A stretch of 42,077 nucleotides of DNA from CAZGSV01 sp964528605 (GTDB lineage Bacteria; Armatimonadota; Zipacnadia; CAZGSV01). Under the pieces are notes generated by a model that was given only the letters and a program-made list of their open reading frames with translations, did not search any database and was not told the DNA's origin. The first letter of the stretch is position 1, and the number at the start of each line of letters is the position of its first letter. The stretch spans positions 1-42,077 of the forward strand of contig CAZGSV010000017.1 in assembly GCA_964528605.1 (NCBI GenBank), written 5' to 3'. Positions 8,408 to 18,469 of the stretch are shown here, in pieces. Made by a program: the position numbers and the translations under genes.

Positions 8408-10498
8408 TCAGTGGCGGGCCCGGCGTCGCAAGGCATGCCGCAGGTCCGCTAGCGCGCTGCGGGCCCGTTCGGCATCCGCAGGGGAGGGCATGGGCCGGGC
8501 ATAGCACGATCTCTCGAACAGCGTGGCTATGTGCCGTAGAGGGATGAGCGCTTGCTCGCCCACGGTCTCGCGCGCGGCCGCGACCTTGCCAAGGTGCTCT
8601 CGCGGCGTCTCGTGGCAGAGGCGGGGCAGGCCGGCCTTGCGCAGGCTGCGCTCCGCGCCCGCGTAGGCCCGAGCAATACGCTCGGCGGGGCAGAGGGGCG
8701 GGCCAAAGAGCCTTCTGCTGACATCGGCGCCGAGCGTGCGCAGCGTGGGTTGGAATAGGAGCAAGGCAGCCAGGAGGAAGGTAACCAGCAGGACGAGGCG
8801 CGGGCCGGTGATGCTCAGGTGCCCCCTCAGCCAACGGACGAGGATAGAGGTCTTCCTGGCGGCGCCTGCCTCCGCTCCCGTTGCGACGCGCAAGGGAAGA
8901 GGGTCAAAGGCTACCCAGCCTGAACCGGGGAAGTAGACTTCCGCCCAGGCGTGGGCGTCGCGCGCCAGGACGTGGTACTGGCCGGCCCGGTCTGCGGTGC
9001 CGCTGGCGAAGCCCGTGGCGAGGCGCGCCGGGACCCCGAGAGAGCGAGACATGAGGGCGAGAGCGCTGGCGAAGAGGTCGCAGCAGCCCAGCCTGGACTC
9101 GCTGACAAACCAGACGGTGCGGTCCGCGCCGCGCGGCGGCCGCGGCGGCTTGAGTGTATAGGTGAACTCCTGCTCCAGGAAGCGCTCAAGAGCGACGACC
9201 TGGTCATAGGGGTTAGTTGCCTGCCCGGCCACGGTAAGGGCGACCTCGCGCAGAGGCCAGGCGGAGTTGGGCATCTGGAGGTAGGAGGCCCTTATGGCCT
9301 CCGGGTAGTCTGCCCCGGCCTGCCGGAGGAGCGCGGGGGCTGCGTTGGGAAGCAGGGATTCCACTTCGTATCGCATGCCCGCCCAGGTCTGCCAAATCCT
9401 CTCGTTGGTCGTGATATTGCCGTAGCGGGTTACCTGGAACGAACTGAACTCGCCCCTGACGCGCACCGGGACCGCCGCTGCGAACAAGGCGTTCGATCTC
9501 ATCTCGAGAATCCGTATGCGCTGGCGGAGAGCGCCTCCCCTACGGGGCACCTCTTCCGGAGGCTGAGGCACGTTCGCCCACTGCCCGTAGGAGCGGCCGG
9601 CCGTTGCCGACTCCAGGGAAGCAGTCCAGCGGCTGCCGGTGTAGTGGTCGTAAGCGGCGCCGCGCCAGAGGGCTGGCTTGTCAGCCTCCACGATCATCAC
9701 CGGCTGGTTCGAGAGGGAGGCCAGAGGTTCCCCCAGGGTCAGCCCTTCGCCTTGCGGATAGTACACCGGCGCCTCCAGAGAGGGCCGCGGGCGGGAGGCC
9801 GTCGCGCTGTGCGTGAGGCTCCGGACGGCTTGCCGGAGGGCGCCTTGCGAGACCATGGTGGCCGACTGGGCGCCCAGGGAGGCGGCCACGAAAGCGACGG
9901 AACAGAAGAGCGAGGCGAAGAGCAGGGCGGCGCGCACAGCCTGCCCCGGGAGGACCCCCCGTTGCCCCGTGCGCTGCTGGGCGCTTTGCTCCAACATGTG
10001 CTCGTAGGAGACCTGGAAGAGGCCCAGCAGGGCAAAGACCAGGAGGAGGGCGAAGAACTGGTCGCCGATATTGCTCTGGGCCACCATGGCGAAGGCCGTG
10101 GTCACGGGGACAGCCACAAAAGTGGTCGCTGCGTTGGTGGTTGCGCCCGCCGCGCTGGCGATGGCCAACCACAGCATCACCACAGCGATCGCGTTTTCTG
10201 CCTGGTGGATGGCGGGGGCCGGCACGAGCGCGCTCACCAGCTCGAAGCGCACGGTCGGGCTGAGCAACGCGAGAGCGCAGAATGCCAGCGCCGCATAGAG
10301 CAAGTACTCGCGATTGATGCCCCCTAGGCGCATGGCGAGGCCGATGCCGACGGCCAACACCGAGGCAACGGTCGCGAGTTGCGCGAAGGGAGGATCGTCC
10401 AGGGCGATGTTGACTGCGGCCATGGCGGTGAGCAGCAGCAGCAGCTCGCCCAGGTATAGCGGCAGCACGGGCAGGAGCGCTTCTTGCTCGTCACGCAA
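8408..10498 (-). CDS. Membrane transglutaminase-like protein (TgpA/DUF3488 type)
   Basis: The product is 696 residues. The N-terminal third holds several membrane helices. A large extracytoplasmic region then carries a transglutaminase-fold core with the expected triad: Cys473 in LGCCDLFASAL, His516 in DAHAWAEVYF and Asp532 in WVAFDP. Another membrane helix follows at about 560-580, then a cytosolic DUF4129-like tail (RAYAGAERSLRKAGL...). This is the TgpA architecture. The family is thought to process proteins or peptides at the membrane; the substrate is unknown. It overlaps the DUF58 gene by 8 bases and is the last gene of the MoxR-DUF58-transglutaminase operon, a widely conserved trio. The triad is intact, so it is probably active. 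Confidence 0.92.
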   Translation of the reverse strand: MRDEQEALLPVLPLYLGELLLLLTAMAAVNIALDDPPFAQLATVASVLAVGIGLAMRLGGINREYLLYAALAFCALALLSPTVRFELVSALVPAPAIHQAENAIAVVMLWLAIASAAGATTNAATTFVAVPVTTAFAMVAQSNIGDQFFALLLVFALLGLFQVSYEHMLEQSAQQRTGQRGVLPGQAVRAALLFASLFCSVAFVAASLGAQSATMVSQGALRQAVRSLTHSATASRPRPSLEAPVYYPQGEGLTLGEPLASLSNQPVMIVEADKPALWRGAAYDHYTGSRWTASLESATAGRSYGQWANVPQPPEEVPRRGGALRQRIRILEMRSNALFAAAVPVRVRGEFSSFQVTRYGNITTNERIWQTWAGMRYEVESLLPNAAPALLRQAGADYPEAIRASYLQMPNSAWPLREVALTVAGQATNPYDQVVALERFLEQEFTYTLKPPRPPRGADRTVWFVSESRLGCCDLFASALALMSRSLGVPARLATGFASGTADRAGQYHVLARDAHAWAEVYFPGSGWVAFDPLPLRVATGAEAGAARKTSILVRWLRGHLSITGPRLVLLVTFLLAALLLFQPTLRTLGADVSRRLFGPPLCPAERIARAYAGAERSLRKAGLPRLCHETPREHLGKVAAARETVGEQALIPLRHIATLFERSCYARPMPSPADAERARSALADLRHALRRRARH

Positions 10499-11780
10499 GG
10501 AGGCATCCCTGCCTGATGAGCGTCCTCAGGTCGGCCGAGGGGGTTACCTGGATGATGTGCGCGGCGCGTCGGGTGGCCAGGTGAGCGGCAAGCGGAGGGC
10601 GGACAGCCGGCCCAGCAGCGCCGGCGCCGCGCTGGGCGCCGGTGGCGAGGGCCTCCAGCCATTGTGGACGTTGCGAGCGTTCGGCGAAAGCATCGCGGTC
10701 GGCTAGGAAGAGAGTCACCGTGCGGAAGGCCTGCGCTCCAGCTCCCAGTGCTTCTCCGAGGGCGGCATCGGCGCGCCCAGCGAAGACCACGATGTGGTCG
10801 AGTGCGCCGCGCCGCCGACGCAGGCGGGTCAACTCGGCGGCAACCGGCTGGCTCCGCCGATTCGCTTGCGTGCGAGCGAGAGCCTCGAGCACGCGCTCCA
10901 GCTCAGCCAAGCCTCGGGCCTCAGCGGTGAGCAGGCCGTCGCTTCCCATGGCCGTGACACGGAACTGCCCGCCCGCTCTTAGGATCGCCCATGCCATGCC
11001 TGCCGCGATCTTGACCGCGTGTTCGAGATTGGTGTGTGCCCCGGAGCCTACGAGCGAGTCGGGTGGGAAGTAGAAGAAAACGGACAGAGAGCGCACCCCG
11101 GGCCGCTCGGCCTCGATGACCGATATCTCACCGGTGCGGGCGGTGGTCTTCCAGTGGATGCGGCGGAAGTCGTCTCCGGGCTGATAGGGACGGATGAAGT
11201 GGAACTCGCGGCCCAGGCCGGGCGTGGGCTGCTCTCGCTCTTGGTACAGGCCGGGCTTGCCACCGCTGACCGCCGGGGCGAGGTCAACTTTGGGGAAGGA
11301 GGGATAGACGATGATCTCCGCGGCCTGGCCGGCGCTGGACTCCGCAGTCGCGGTGCCGACGGGGTCGCTGCTTCTCACCTGGGCCGGGCCAAGAGCGTAG
11401 ACGCCGCGCCGCTCGGCCTTGAGCGACATCTCAAGTTCTTCTGTCCCTTGAGGCGGCAGATAGGGGACGAAATGACCTTGCTGCGGGGTTACCGAGAGCC
11501 CCTCTCCCGCGGGGCAGAGCACAGATAGGAAGAACTTGGGAAAGCGGCTTAGGCTGGTGAGGCGCAGGCGGAAGGGCATGGCCTCTCCCTCGTGGAGACG
11601 GCGGGGGGCACGGAGTTCCGCCTCGAGCCGCTTGACGGAGTACAACGCCGTCAGGTGAGCGGTCACCAACACGGCGAGCAACATGCAGGACATGAAGAGG
11701 ACGTCGTGCTGGCCCAGCAGGAAGCCGGCGACGAACAGGAAGACGGCGCCGACAACGAAGAAAGTCGCCTTTTGCGTCAT
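10491..11780 (-). CDS. DUF58 domain membrane protein
   Basis: The product is 429 residues. Two adjacent N-terminal hydrophobic helices (about 8-45) are followed by a beta-rich region and the DUF58 signature: GREFHFIRPYQPGDDFRRIH, then WKTTARTG and SVIEAERPG. The remainder resembles a von Willebrand A-like fold (SLSVFFYFPPDSL). DUF58 proteins work with MoxR ATPases, probably in assembly or insertion of metal-containing or envelope complexes; the exact client is unknown. The start overlaps the MoxR stop by 4 bases and the 3' end overlaps the transglutaminase start by 8 bases, so the three are very likely co-translated. Confidence 0.92.
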   Translation of the reverse strand: MTQKATFFVVGAVFLFVAGFLLGQHDVLFMSCMLLAVLVTAHLTALYSVKRLEAELRAPRRLHEGEAMPFRLRLTSLSRFPKFFLSVLCPAGEGLSVTPQQGHFVPYLPPQGTEELEMSLKAERRGVYALGPAQVRSSDPVGTATAESSAGQAAEIIVYPSFPKVDLAPAVSGGKPGLYQEREQPTPGLGREFHFIRPYQPGDDFRRIHWKTTARTGEISVIEAERPGVRSLSVFFYFPPDSLVGSGAHTNLEHAVKIAAGMAWAILRAGGQFRVTAMGSDGLLTAEARGLAELERVLEALARTQANRRSQPVAAELTRLRRRRGALDHIVVFAGRADAALGEALGAGAQAFRTVTLFLADRDAFAERSQRPQWLEALATGAQRGAGAAGPAVRPPLAAHLATRRAAHIIQVTPSADLRTLIRQGCLLA

Positions 11781-12748
11781 CGGGCTGCGGGGGCGCGGGT
11801 GGCCGGCACGGCCACCTGACCCAGAATCTCCTCTATGACCTCTTCCTGGCCTCGTCCTGGAGCGGCGGGTTCCTCGCGCAGCAGGAGGCGGTGAGCGAGC
11901 ACGGCCGAGGCGACGTACTTGACGTCGTCAGGGATGACGTAGTCACGGGGGTCCAGCACGGCGCGTGCGCGGCTGGCGCGCAGCAGGCCAATGCTGCCGC
12001 GAGGGCTGGCGCCGAGTTGCACGGCGGGGTGGCTGCGCGTCTGGCGGACGATCTCGACCGCGTACTGCTTCACGCCCTGGTCAAGATAGGTCTCGCGTAC
12101 GATCTGCCGGAGCGCGAGCGTGTCCTCGGGGGTCAGGGCCTGCTCCACGGTTTCCAGCGGATGGCGCAGCGCTTGGCTGTCCACGATGGCGATCTCTTCG
12201 GCTTGGGTTGGGTAGCCGATACTGACGCGCAAGAGGAAGCGGTCGAGTTGGGCTTCGGGGAGCGGGTAGGTGCCCTGGTACTCGATGGGGTTCTCGGTGG
12301 CGACGACCAGGAACGGAGAGGGAACGCGACGGGTCACGCCATCAACCGTAACCTGGAATTCCTCCATGCACTCCAGCAGGCTCGCCTGGGTCTTGGGGCT
12401 GCCGCGGTTGATCTCGTCGGCGAGCAGCACGTTGTGGAACACGGGCCCAGGCCGGAACTCGAACTGGCCGGTCTGCTGGCTGAAGACGTTCACGCCCGTG
12501 ATATCGGAGGGCAGCAGGTCGGGGGTGAACTGGAGGCGGCCGAAAGTGCCTCCGATGGTGCGGGCAAGCGCCTTGGCGAGCGTGGTCTTGCCTACGCCGG
12601 GGATGTCTTCGATGAGCACGTGACCGCCACAGAGAAGGCCAATGAAGGCGAGTTCGACGGCTTTGCGCTTGCCGATGATGGCCTTTTCGATCTCAGCGAC
12701 TACGCGACCTGCAAGGTCAAGCACTTGTGGGCGGTCCATCTGGCTCAC
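11777..12748 (-). CDS. MoxR-family AAA+ ATPase
   Basis: Soluble ATPase of 323 residues. Walker A is GVGKTTLAKAL at about 51-61, preceded by the MoxR-typical VLIEDIP. Walker B is VLLADEINR. The sensor region reads VVATENPIEYQGTYPLPEAQ, then LDRFLLR. The C-terminal lid contains GASPRGSIGLLRASRARA. MoxR proteins act as chaperone-like remodellers with DUF58 or VWA partners. It is the first gene of the operon with DUF58 and the membrane transglutaminase. Only 73 bases separate it from cysK on the same strand, so read-through from the cysteine group is possible. Confidence 0.95.
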   Translation of the reverse strand: MSQMDRPQVLDLAGRVVAEIEKAIIGKRKAVELAFIGLLCGGHVLIEDIPGVGKTTLAKALARTIGGTFGRLQFTPDLLPSDITGVNVFSQQTGQFEFRPGPVFHNVLLADEINRGSPKTQASLLECMEEFQVTVDGVTRRVPSPFLVVATENPIEYQGTYPLPEAQLDRFLLRVSIGYPTQAEEIAIVDSQALRHPLETVEQALTPEDTLALRQIVRETYLDQGVKQYAVEIVRQTRSHPAVQLGASPRGSIGLLRASRARAVLDPRDYVIPDDVKYVASAVLAHRLLLREEPAAPGRGQEEVIEEILGQVAVPATRAPAAR

Positions 12749-12821
12749 ATTCTACCCTTTCTGCGTACCCTCGCCATCCCCATAGTGCAAGACCCGCAGG
12801 GGAAGTTCAGCGCCGCCGGGC

Positions 12822-13754
<933 letters not shown>

Positions 13755-13784
13755 GCATCATCCCTCCCACAAAGGCGGACGGCG

Positions 13785-14540
13785 TCACTTGCCTTGGCCT
13801 CCCTCGCCCTTGCCGCGCGAGCGCGTGGCGGCGGCGCTGGGCGTCGGTGTCTCGCAGGGCGGCTGAGCGGAGACGGTGAGGGCGCCGTTGCGCAAGGCTT
13901 CCACTTCTTGTGTCAGCCGGCCTATCTGCTCTTGCATGGACTGCAGGGCGTCGGCTATGGGGTCGGGCAGCCGGCCGTGTTCGAGGTCGGCGACCGGTGG
14001 CGCGACGCGCACGCCGTTCTGCATGACGACCCGGCCGGGGACACCGACCACGGTGGAGTTGTCCGGCACGTCCTTGAGGACGACGGCATTGGCGCCGATC
14101 TTGACGTTATCGCCGATGGTGATGTTGCCGAGCACCTTGGCGCCGGTGCCGACGACGATGTTGTTGAGTAGGGTGGGGTGCCGCTTGCCCTTCTCCTTGC
14201 CCGTGCCGCCGAGGGTGACGCCCTGGTACAGGAGGACGTCGTCGCCGATCTCGGTGGTTTCGCCGATGACGACGCCGGTGCCGTGGTCAATGAAGAAGCG
14301 TTCGCCGATGCTGGCGCCCGGATGAATCTCGATGCCCGTCCACATGCGGGACAAGTTGGAGATGAACCGGGCGAGCGTGCGCATGTTGTGCCGCCACAGC
14401 CAGTGCGCAATACGGTGGGCGATGATGGCGTGGAACCCGGCGTAGCAGAGCACGATCTCCAGCACGCTGCGCGCTGCGGGGTCCTTCTCGAAGATTACCT
14501 CTATCTCTTTGCGCAGCCGTTTGAACACGTCAGTCACCAC
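13785..14540 (-). CDS. cysE: Serine O-acetyltransferase
   Basis: The product is 251 residues. The N-terminal helical part reads AGFHAIIAHRIAHWLWRHNM. A left-handed beta-helix of hexapeptide repeats follows: GIEIHPGASIGERFFIDHGT, then GVVIGETTEIGDDVLLYQGV and KIGANAVVLKDVPDNSTVVG. The catalytic His is in IDHGTG. The protein is of the shorter N-terminal type and has a roughly 60-residue tail ending in a Ser/Ala/Gly-rich, charged stretch, which may influence the interaction with CysK. It makes O-acetylserine for the adjacent cysK. Its start lies 1 base from the stop of the polyprenyl synthase gene, so the two are likely cotranscribed. Confidence 0.95.
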   Translation of the reverse strand: MVTDVFKRLRKEIEVIFEKDPAARSVLEIVLCYAGFHAIIAHRIAHWLWRHNMRTLARFISNLSRMWTGIEIHPGASIGERFFIDHGTGVVIGETTEIGDDVLLYQGVTLGGTGKEKGKRHPTLLNNIVVGTGAKVLGNITIGDNVKIGANAVVLKDVPDNSTVVGVPGRVVMQNGVRVAPPVADLEHGRLPDPIADALQSMQEQIGRLTQEVEALRNGALTVSAQPPCETPTPSAAATRSRGKGEGGQGK

Positions 14541-14541
14541 C

Positions 14542-15435
14542 CTAGTAGGTGCGGGTCACAGCGTACTCCGCTAGCGGGATCAGTGGGAAATGCGGACACC
14601 ATGGACGCAGTGCCGCCTGAGCACCCTCCGCCAGGCGCCTGGCTTCGGCGCGGGCGGCCTCAAGCCCATGGAGAGCCACATAAGTTGCCTTGAGGTGACG
14701 GGCATCACTACCCACAGGCTTGCCCAGTTCCTCCTCCGTGGCGGTCACGTCCAACAGGTCATCGGCGATCTGGAAGGCGCGGCCCAGCGCTTGGCCGTAC
14801 TCGGTCAAGGCCTCCATCTGTTGCGCGGTTCCGCCGGCGACCAGGCCGCCGCAGCGCACCGACGCGGTTATCAGGGCCCCGGTCTTGTGGGCGTAGAGGT
14901 AGTCCACTATCTGGTCGTCGGCAGGTTGGCCCTCCTGCAAAAGGTCCACCACTTGCCCGGCGATCATCCCCGCCGAGCCGAGCGCCAGCCCAATCTCACC
15001 GATGATTCCCAAGGTTGCCTCCGTCGAAAGGTCGCCGCGCAGGCCGCACTGGGCCACGATCTGGAAGGGGACCGTCATCAGCCAATCTCCCGCCAGCAGC
15101 GCCACTGCCTCGCCGAAGAGTCGGTGGCAGGCCGGCTTGCCTCGGCGCGTGTCGGCATTGTCCAGGCAGGGCAGATCGTCGTGCATTTCGGACGAGGTGT
15201 GGACCATCTCGAGGGCGCAGGCCACGGGCATGGCCAGGCGCCGGTCGCCACCGCAGGCCTCAGCGGCGGCGATCACCAGAGCGGGGCGGAGGCGCTTGCC
15301 GCCAGCGAACAGCGAGTGACGGACGGCGCGGTGCAGCTCGACGGGGGGCTCGTTCTCCCCGGGCACGAGCGTGTCGAGCATCGCTTCGACCTGCTGCTTC
15401 ACCTGAGCGAGGTAGTCTTGCAGTGGCGTATTCAT
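14542..15435 (-). CDS. Short-chain polyprenyl diphosphate synthase (farnesyl/geranylgeranyl type)
   Basis: The product is 297 residues. The first Asp-rich motif DDLPCLDNAD (D86-D92) is followed by TRRGKP. The second Asp-rich motif is DDLLD (225-229). The KRLRP (about 48-51) and HKTGALI signatures are present. It condenses IPP with allylic diphosphates to make FPP or GGPP for quinones and the lipid carrier. The residues before the first motif (HTSSEMHDD) have small Ser residues where product length is set. IspA-type is the likely annotation, but product length is not certain. It is followed at once by cysE and lies downstream of the Rrf2 regulator gene. No dxs or xseB, its common neighbours, is next to it. 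Confidence 0.9.
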   Translation of the reverse strand: MNTPLQDYLAQVKQQVEAMLDTLVPGENEPPVELHRAVRHSLFAGGKRLRPALVIAAAEACGGDRRLAMPVACALEMVHTSSEMHDDLPCLDNADTRRGKPACHRLFGEAVALLAGDWLMTVPFQIVAQCGLRGDLSTEATLGIIGEIGLALGSAGMIAGQVVDLLQEGQPADDQIVDYLYAHKTGALITASVRCGGLVAGGTAQQMEALTEYGQALGRAFQIADDLLDVTATEEELGKPVGSDARHLKATYVALHGLEAARAEARRLAEGAQAALRPWCPHFPLIPLAEYAVTRTY

Positions 15436-15459
15436 GAGGTCGGCTGTGACTCCCCCGTT

Positions 15460-15918
15460 TCAGATGTAGTAGACGGGCTGCACTTCGCGCTCCAGCCGGA
15501 GTTGCTCCTGGCACACCTGCTCAAGTGAGAGTGAGCCAAGCCTGTCTTTGAGCAGCCCAGTGAGGTCCTCCCAGACTGCGCGCAAGGCGCAGGCACCGGC
15601 CTTTGGGCAGTTCGCCTTCGCCGTGGACTCCAGGCATTGGGCAAGAAGCGGGTCACCCTCGAGAGCGGTCAGGGCCTCCAGGAGGGTGATGTCGCCAGCC
15701 GGCCGGGCGAGTGCAAAACCCCCGCGCGCCCCCCTGACGCTGCGCACCAGGCCGGCCTGGCGCAGGAAGGAAAGCAGTTGCTCAAGGTAGTGAACGGGGA
15801 CGGCCTGCCGCGCGGCCAGGTCTCCGGCCCGAACGGGCGCCGCCTGCGGGTGAGCGGCGAGATCAATAAGGGCTCGCAGCCCGTACTCGGCGCGAGTGGA
15901 GAAACGTGGCCCGGACAT
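15460..15918 (-). CDS. Rrf2-family transcriptional regulator with a three-cysteine cluster motif
   Basis: The product is 152 residues. A winged-helix domain opens with RFSTRAEYGLRALIDLA and continues with VPVHYLEQLLSFLRQAGLV and VRGARGGFALARP, all typical of Rrf2/IscR/CymR. C95, C104 and C110 (spacing x8 and x5) lie where IscR and NsrR bind an iron-sulfur cluster, so it may sense redox, iron or sulfur status. It heads the group with the polyprenyl synthase, cysE and cysK. Control of cysteine synthesis, as CymR does in Bacillus, is a fair inference. ATG 15918 is chosen to match the family start; the frame extends to 15984. An inverted repeat TGTCA-GAT-TGACA lies 28-40 bases upstream. Confidence 0.9.
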   Translation of the reverse strand: MSGPRFSTRAEYGLRALIDLAAHPQAAPVRAGDLAARQAVPVHYLEQLLSFLRQAGLVRSVRGARGGFALARPAGDITLLEALTALEGDPLLAQCLESTAKANCPKAGACALRAVWEDLTGLLKDRLGSLSLEQVCQEQLRLEREVQPVYYI

Positions 15919-15945
15919 GCACTTCACCGCCGCCCTTTCTTGAGT

Positions 15946-15958
15946 TGTCAGATTGACA
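15946..15958. promoter_or_regulatory. Inverted repeat upstream of the Rrf2 gene, candidate operator
   Basis: TGTCA (15946-15950), GAT, TGACA (15954-15958) is a perfect 5-bp dyad 28 bases before the ATG of the Rrf2 gene. Rrf2 regulators bind short dyads and often repress themselves. No experimental motif is known to match, so the role is inferred. Confidence 0.35.
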
Positions 15959-16096
15959 TTGTGATAAACGGCGGGGAGGAGCACAAGTTCCCGCCGAAAG
16001 GGCCATTCTGGCGCCCCTCGTGCGGCTCGACGCTGCCCTTTGCCCCCGAATCTCGGCAGGATTCCAGCCGAGGCGGACGGACTGCGGGAAGCCTAC

Positions 16097-16115
16097 GGCG
16101 GGCCCTCGGCCCGCC
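16097..16115 (-). terminator. Strong GC hairpin at the transketolase 3' end
   Basis: GGCGGGCC (16097-16104) and GGCCCGCC (16108-16115) form a perfect 8-bp stem with a 3-base loop. The stem begins on the last base of the transketolase stop codon (minus strand). There is no T run, so it may be a Rho-dependent or stabilising hairpin rather than a classical terminator. Confidence 0.45.
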
Positions 16116-18172
16116 TAGGCCTTCACCACGTGCTGCCAGTCCTTGACTTTCGGCGAGCCCTTGCGGTCAAGGACCATCAGGCAGCGCTGAGCGATGAACT
16201 CAGCGGTAAGGCCAAATGACTTCATAAGGAGCCAGGGGTCGCCAGAGTGCCCGAACCCGCAAACACCAATCTGCTCGACAATACACGGTTCGCCCGAGGC
16301 GACAGCGCGCGTTACTGCACCGGCAACGAGATCCCCTACCGCTCCGGCCTGGTGTTCCTCGGCGGTCACGATGCCCCTACAGGTATGAGCAGCGGCACTG
16401 ATGGCTTCCTCATCCAGCGGTTTGAGAGTGTGCAGGTTCAAGACCCGGGTCTCGATGTCGAAGTCGCTTTTCAGGATCCAAGCGGCCCGCATCGCCTCAG
16501 GAACCATCGGTCCGCAGGCTATGATGGCGATATCCTCGCCCTCGTCTTCGTACTCGTGGGCAAAGACAGTCTCAAAGGCGGCCACGAACTTCTCAGCCTC
16601 GTTGCGGAAACGGATGACGTTTGCCTTGCCGAGTTCGAACGGTGTGTCGGGAGTAGTGACTACCGGGGTAGCTTCACGTGCGTACCGGATGTATGCAGGG
16701 CCGACCACGTCGAGGATGGCGGCCTTCGAAGCGCGCTCAGTCTCGATGGCGTCACATGGGGCGACGAAAGTCATGTTCGGCAGGGTCACCATGAGGCTAA
16801 TCTCCTCCAGGGACTGGTGGGTGGCACCGTCTGGCCCCACCGAGATGCCGCCATGTGCGCCGGCGATCTTTACATTCAAGTTGTTATAGCAGACGCTGGT
16901 GCGGATTTGGTCCCAGCAGCGGCCGGCGGCAAAGACACCGTATGTCCCTGTGATCGGGATGAAGCCCTCAAGGGCCAATCCCGCAGCCATCAACATCATG
17001 TCCGCCTCCGCAATTCCGGCGCTGATGACCCGGTTTAGGCGTTCCTCGTGATTCTCTTCAAAACCGGTGATGCGGATCGAGCCGGAGATGTCAGCGTGGA
17101 TGCAAACGATGCGAGGGTCATCGCCTATCGCCTCCAGAGCCCTGCCAAACCCCATCCGCGTAGCGTCCATCTCCGTCTTCATTGTGGAACCGCTGTTCCA
17201 CCAATAGTCATCCCGCTGGAACTTGGGCACAGTCTCCTCAGCCACACTCGCTGAGCGCTCGGCGAATTCCTCCGAATAGCGAATGTAGCCGTCCACGACA
17301 TCCTTGGAAAACCCCGGGTCCCCGAGGTCCTGGAGGGCCTGGTCCAGTTCCTCCCTGGTTTTGGTAGATGCGCCGTGCCACTGCGCCTGATTCTCCATAT
17401 ACGAGACGCCCTTGCCCTTCACCGTGTCGGCGATGATAACGGTCGGTTTCCCTTTAGTATTCTTTGCTTCTTCGAAGGCAGCCAGGATTTGCTCCATGTC
17501 GTGCCCATCAATTCTGATTACATGCCAGCGGAACGCTCGATACTTGTCCTCCAAAGGGTCAATGTCCATGACTTCCGCTACCCACCCATCAATCTGGAGG
17601 CGGTTCTTGTCCACTACGGCACATAGGTTGTCTAGCTTGTAATGCCCCGCAGCCATGACCGCCTCCCAAATGCTGCCCTCCTGCTGCTCGCCGTCGCCCA
17701 TGACGCAGTACACCATGTGGTCACCCTTTCCACCCACACGGCTGGCGAGAGCCATTCCAACGGCTATCCCCAGGCCCTGACCAAGAGAGCCAGTGGAGGC
17801 TTCTATGCCCGTCGTCTTTAGGCGGTCCGGGTGGCCTTGAAACCTGCTTCCGTAGCGGCGCAGGCTCATTGTGTCTTGTATCGAATAGTACCCGGTGGCT
17901 GCCAGGGCGGCATAGATGGCTGGCGCCTTGTGCCCCGCCGAGAAAACGATCCTGTCTCTTTCCTCCCAATCCGGCTTCTCGGGAGCGTGGCGCGCGACGT
18001 TGCAATAAAGGGCGCAGGCAATATCCATGACCGACAGGGAGCCCCCCGGATGTCCGGAAGAGGCGGCGTGAATGGCAGTAATGGCCGCTGCCCGCATAGT
18101 CCTGGCCGTCTTCTTCAGTTCATCAACCCCGAGACAGACTTCCTCCCCCGTGTTGAGATCAACGATACCCAT
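16115..18172 (-). CDS. tkt: Transketolase, single chain of the split-type family
   Basis: Thiamine-diphosphate enzyme of 685 residues that moves two-carbon units in the pentose phosphate pathway. The N-terminal half has SSGHPGGSLS and the TPP motif GDGEQQEGSIWEA...NRLQ. The second half starts after a roughly 60-residue linker (about residue 330) and holds GIAEADMMLMAAGLALEG, then GPDGATHQSLEEIS. The C-terminal domain ends GFGHSGDPWLLM. The sequence resembles the archaeal/clostridial transketolase that is often encoded as two separate halves; here they are fused. ATG 18172 is chosen because GGAAGGAG precedes it. The gene is less GC-rich than its neighbours (28 of 60 G+C in line 17461-17520 and 33 of 60 in 16561-16620) and faces the recombinase, which suggests transfer. 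Confidence 0.93.
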   Translation of the reverse strand: MGIVDLNTGEEVCLGVDELKKTARTMRAAAITAIHAASSGHPGGSLSVMDIACALYCNVARHAPEKPDWEERDRIVFSAGHKAPAIYAALAATGYYSIQDTMSLRRYGSRFQGHPDRLKTTGIEASTGSLGQGLGIAVGMALASRVGGKGDHMVYCVMGDGEQQEGSIWEAVMAAGHYKLDNLCAVVDKNRLQIDGWVAEVMDIDPLEDKYRAFRWHVIRIDGHDMEQILAAFEEAKNTKGKPTVIIADTVKGKGVSYMENQAQWHGASTKTREELDQALQDLGDPGFSKDVVDGYIRYSEEFAERSASVAEETVPKFQRDDYWWNSGSTMKTEMDATRMGFGRALEAIGDDPRIVCIHADISGSIRITGFEENHEERLNRVISAGIAEADMMLMAAGLALEGFIPITGTYGVFAAGRCWDQIRTSVCYNNLNVKIAGAHGGISVGPDGATHQSLEEISLMVTLPNMTFVAPCDAIETERASKAAILDVVGPAYIRYAREATPVVTTPDTPFELGKANVIRFRNEAEKFVAAFETVFAHEYEDEGEDIAIIACGPMVPEAMRAAWILKSDFDIETRVLNLHTLKPLDEEAISAAAHTCRGIVTAEEHQAGAVGDLVAGAVTRAVASGEPCIVEQIGVCGFGHSGDPWLLMKSFGLTAEFIAQRCLMVLDRKGSPKVKDWQHVVKA

Positions 18173-18245
18173 GTCAGTGTGCTCCTTCCGATGACGGTAG
18201 GGCGAACCACGCCTAAACACGACGTTGCCCCACCCCTTTCGGCCT

Positions 18246-18275
18246 AGTCTACGTTAGGAGCCATTAGGATTTCAA
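18246..18275 (-). promoter_or_regulatory. Candidate transketolase promoter
   Basis: The minus strand has TTGAAA (18275-18270), 18 bases, and TAGACT (18251-18246), upstream of the ATG at 18172. The -35 matches 5 of 6 bases and the -10 matches 4 of 6. Confidence 0.4.
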
Positions 18276-18347
18276 ACTCGCGGCAGGGCGAGGCCATACG
18301 CGATGTCAGTTCTCACCGCCCTCCACAACGATTTACGTGACTTCTGC

Positions 18348-18361
18348 CGGCCCTAGGGCCG
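18348..18361. repeat. 14-bp perfect palindrome upstream of the recombinase
   Basis: CGGCCCTAGGGCCG is a perfect dyad with a CTAG centre, 109 bases before the recombinase ATG. It could be an operator or part of an attachment site. No second copy was seen downstream of the gene. Confidence 0.4.
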
Positions 18362-18469
18362 CCGACAGTCCGGTGAGTGGGTGGACCCGGTCGGCGAATA
18401 TCCTACGCGAGACTGGCAAGAGGCAGCCCATACGCTCACGAGCCATCCTCTCCGCGCGAGGCTCGAAAG

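Noticed and set aside
8951..10327. 458-codon plus-strand frame
   Set aside because: Shadow of the membrane transglutaminase, which has the full catalytic triad on the other strand.
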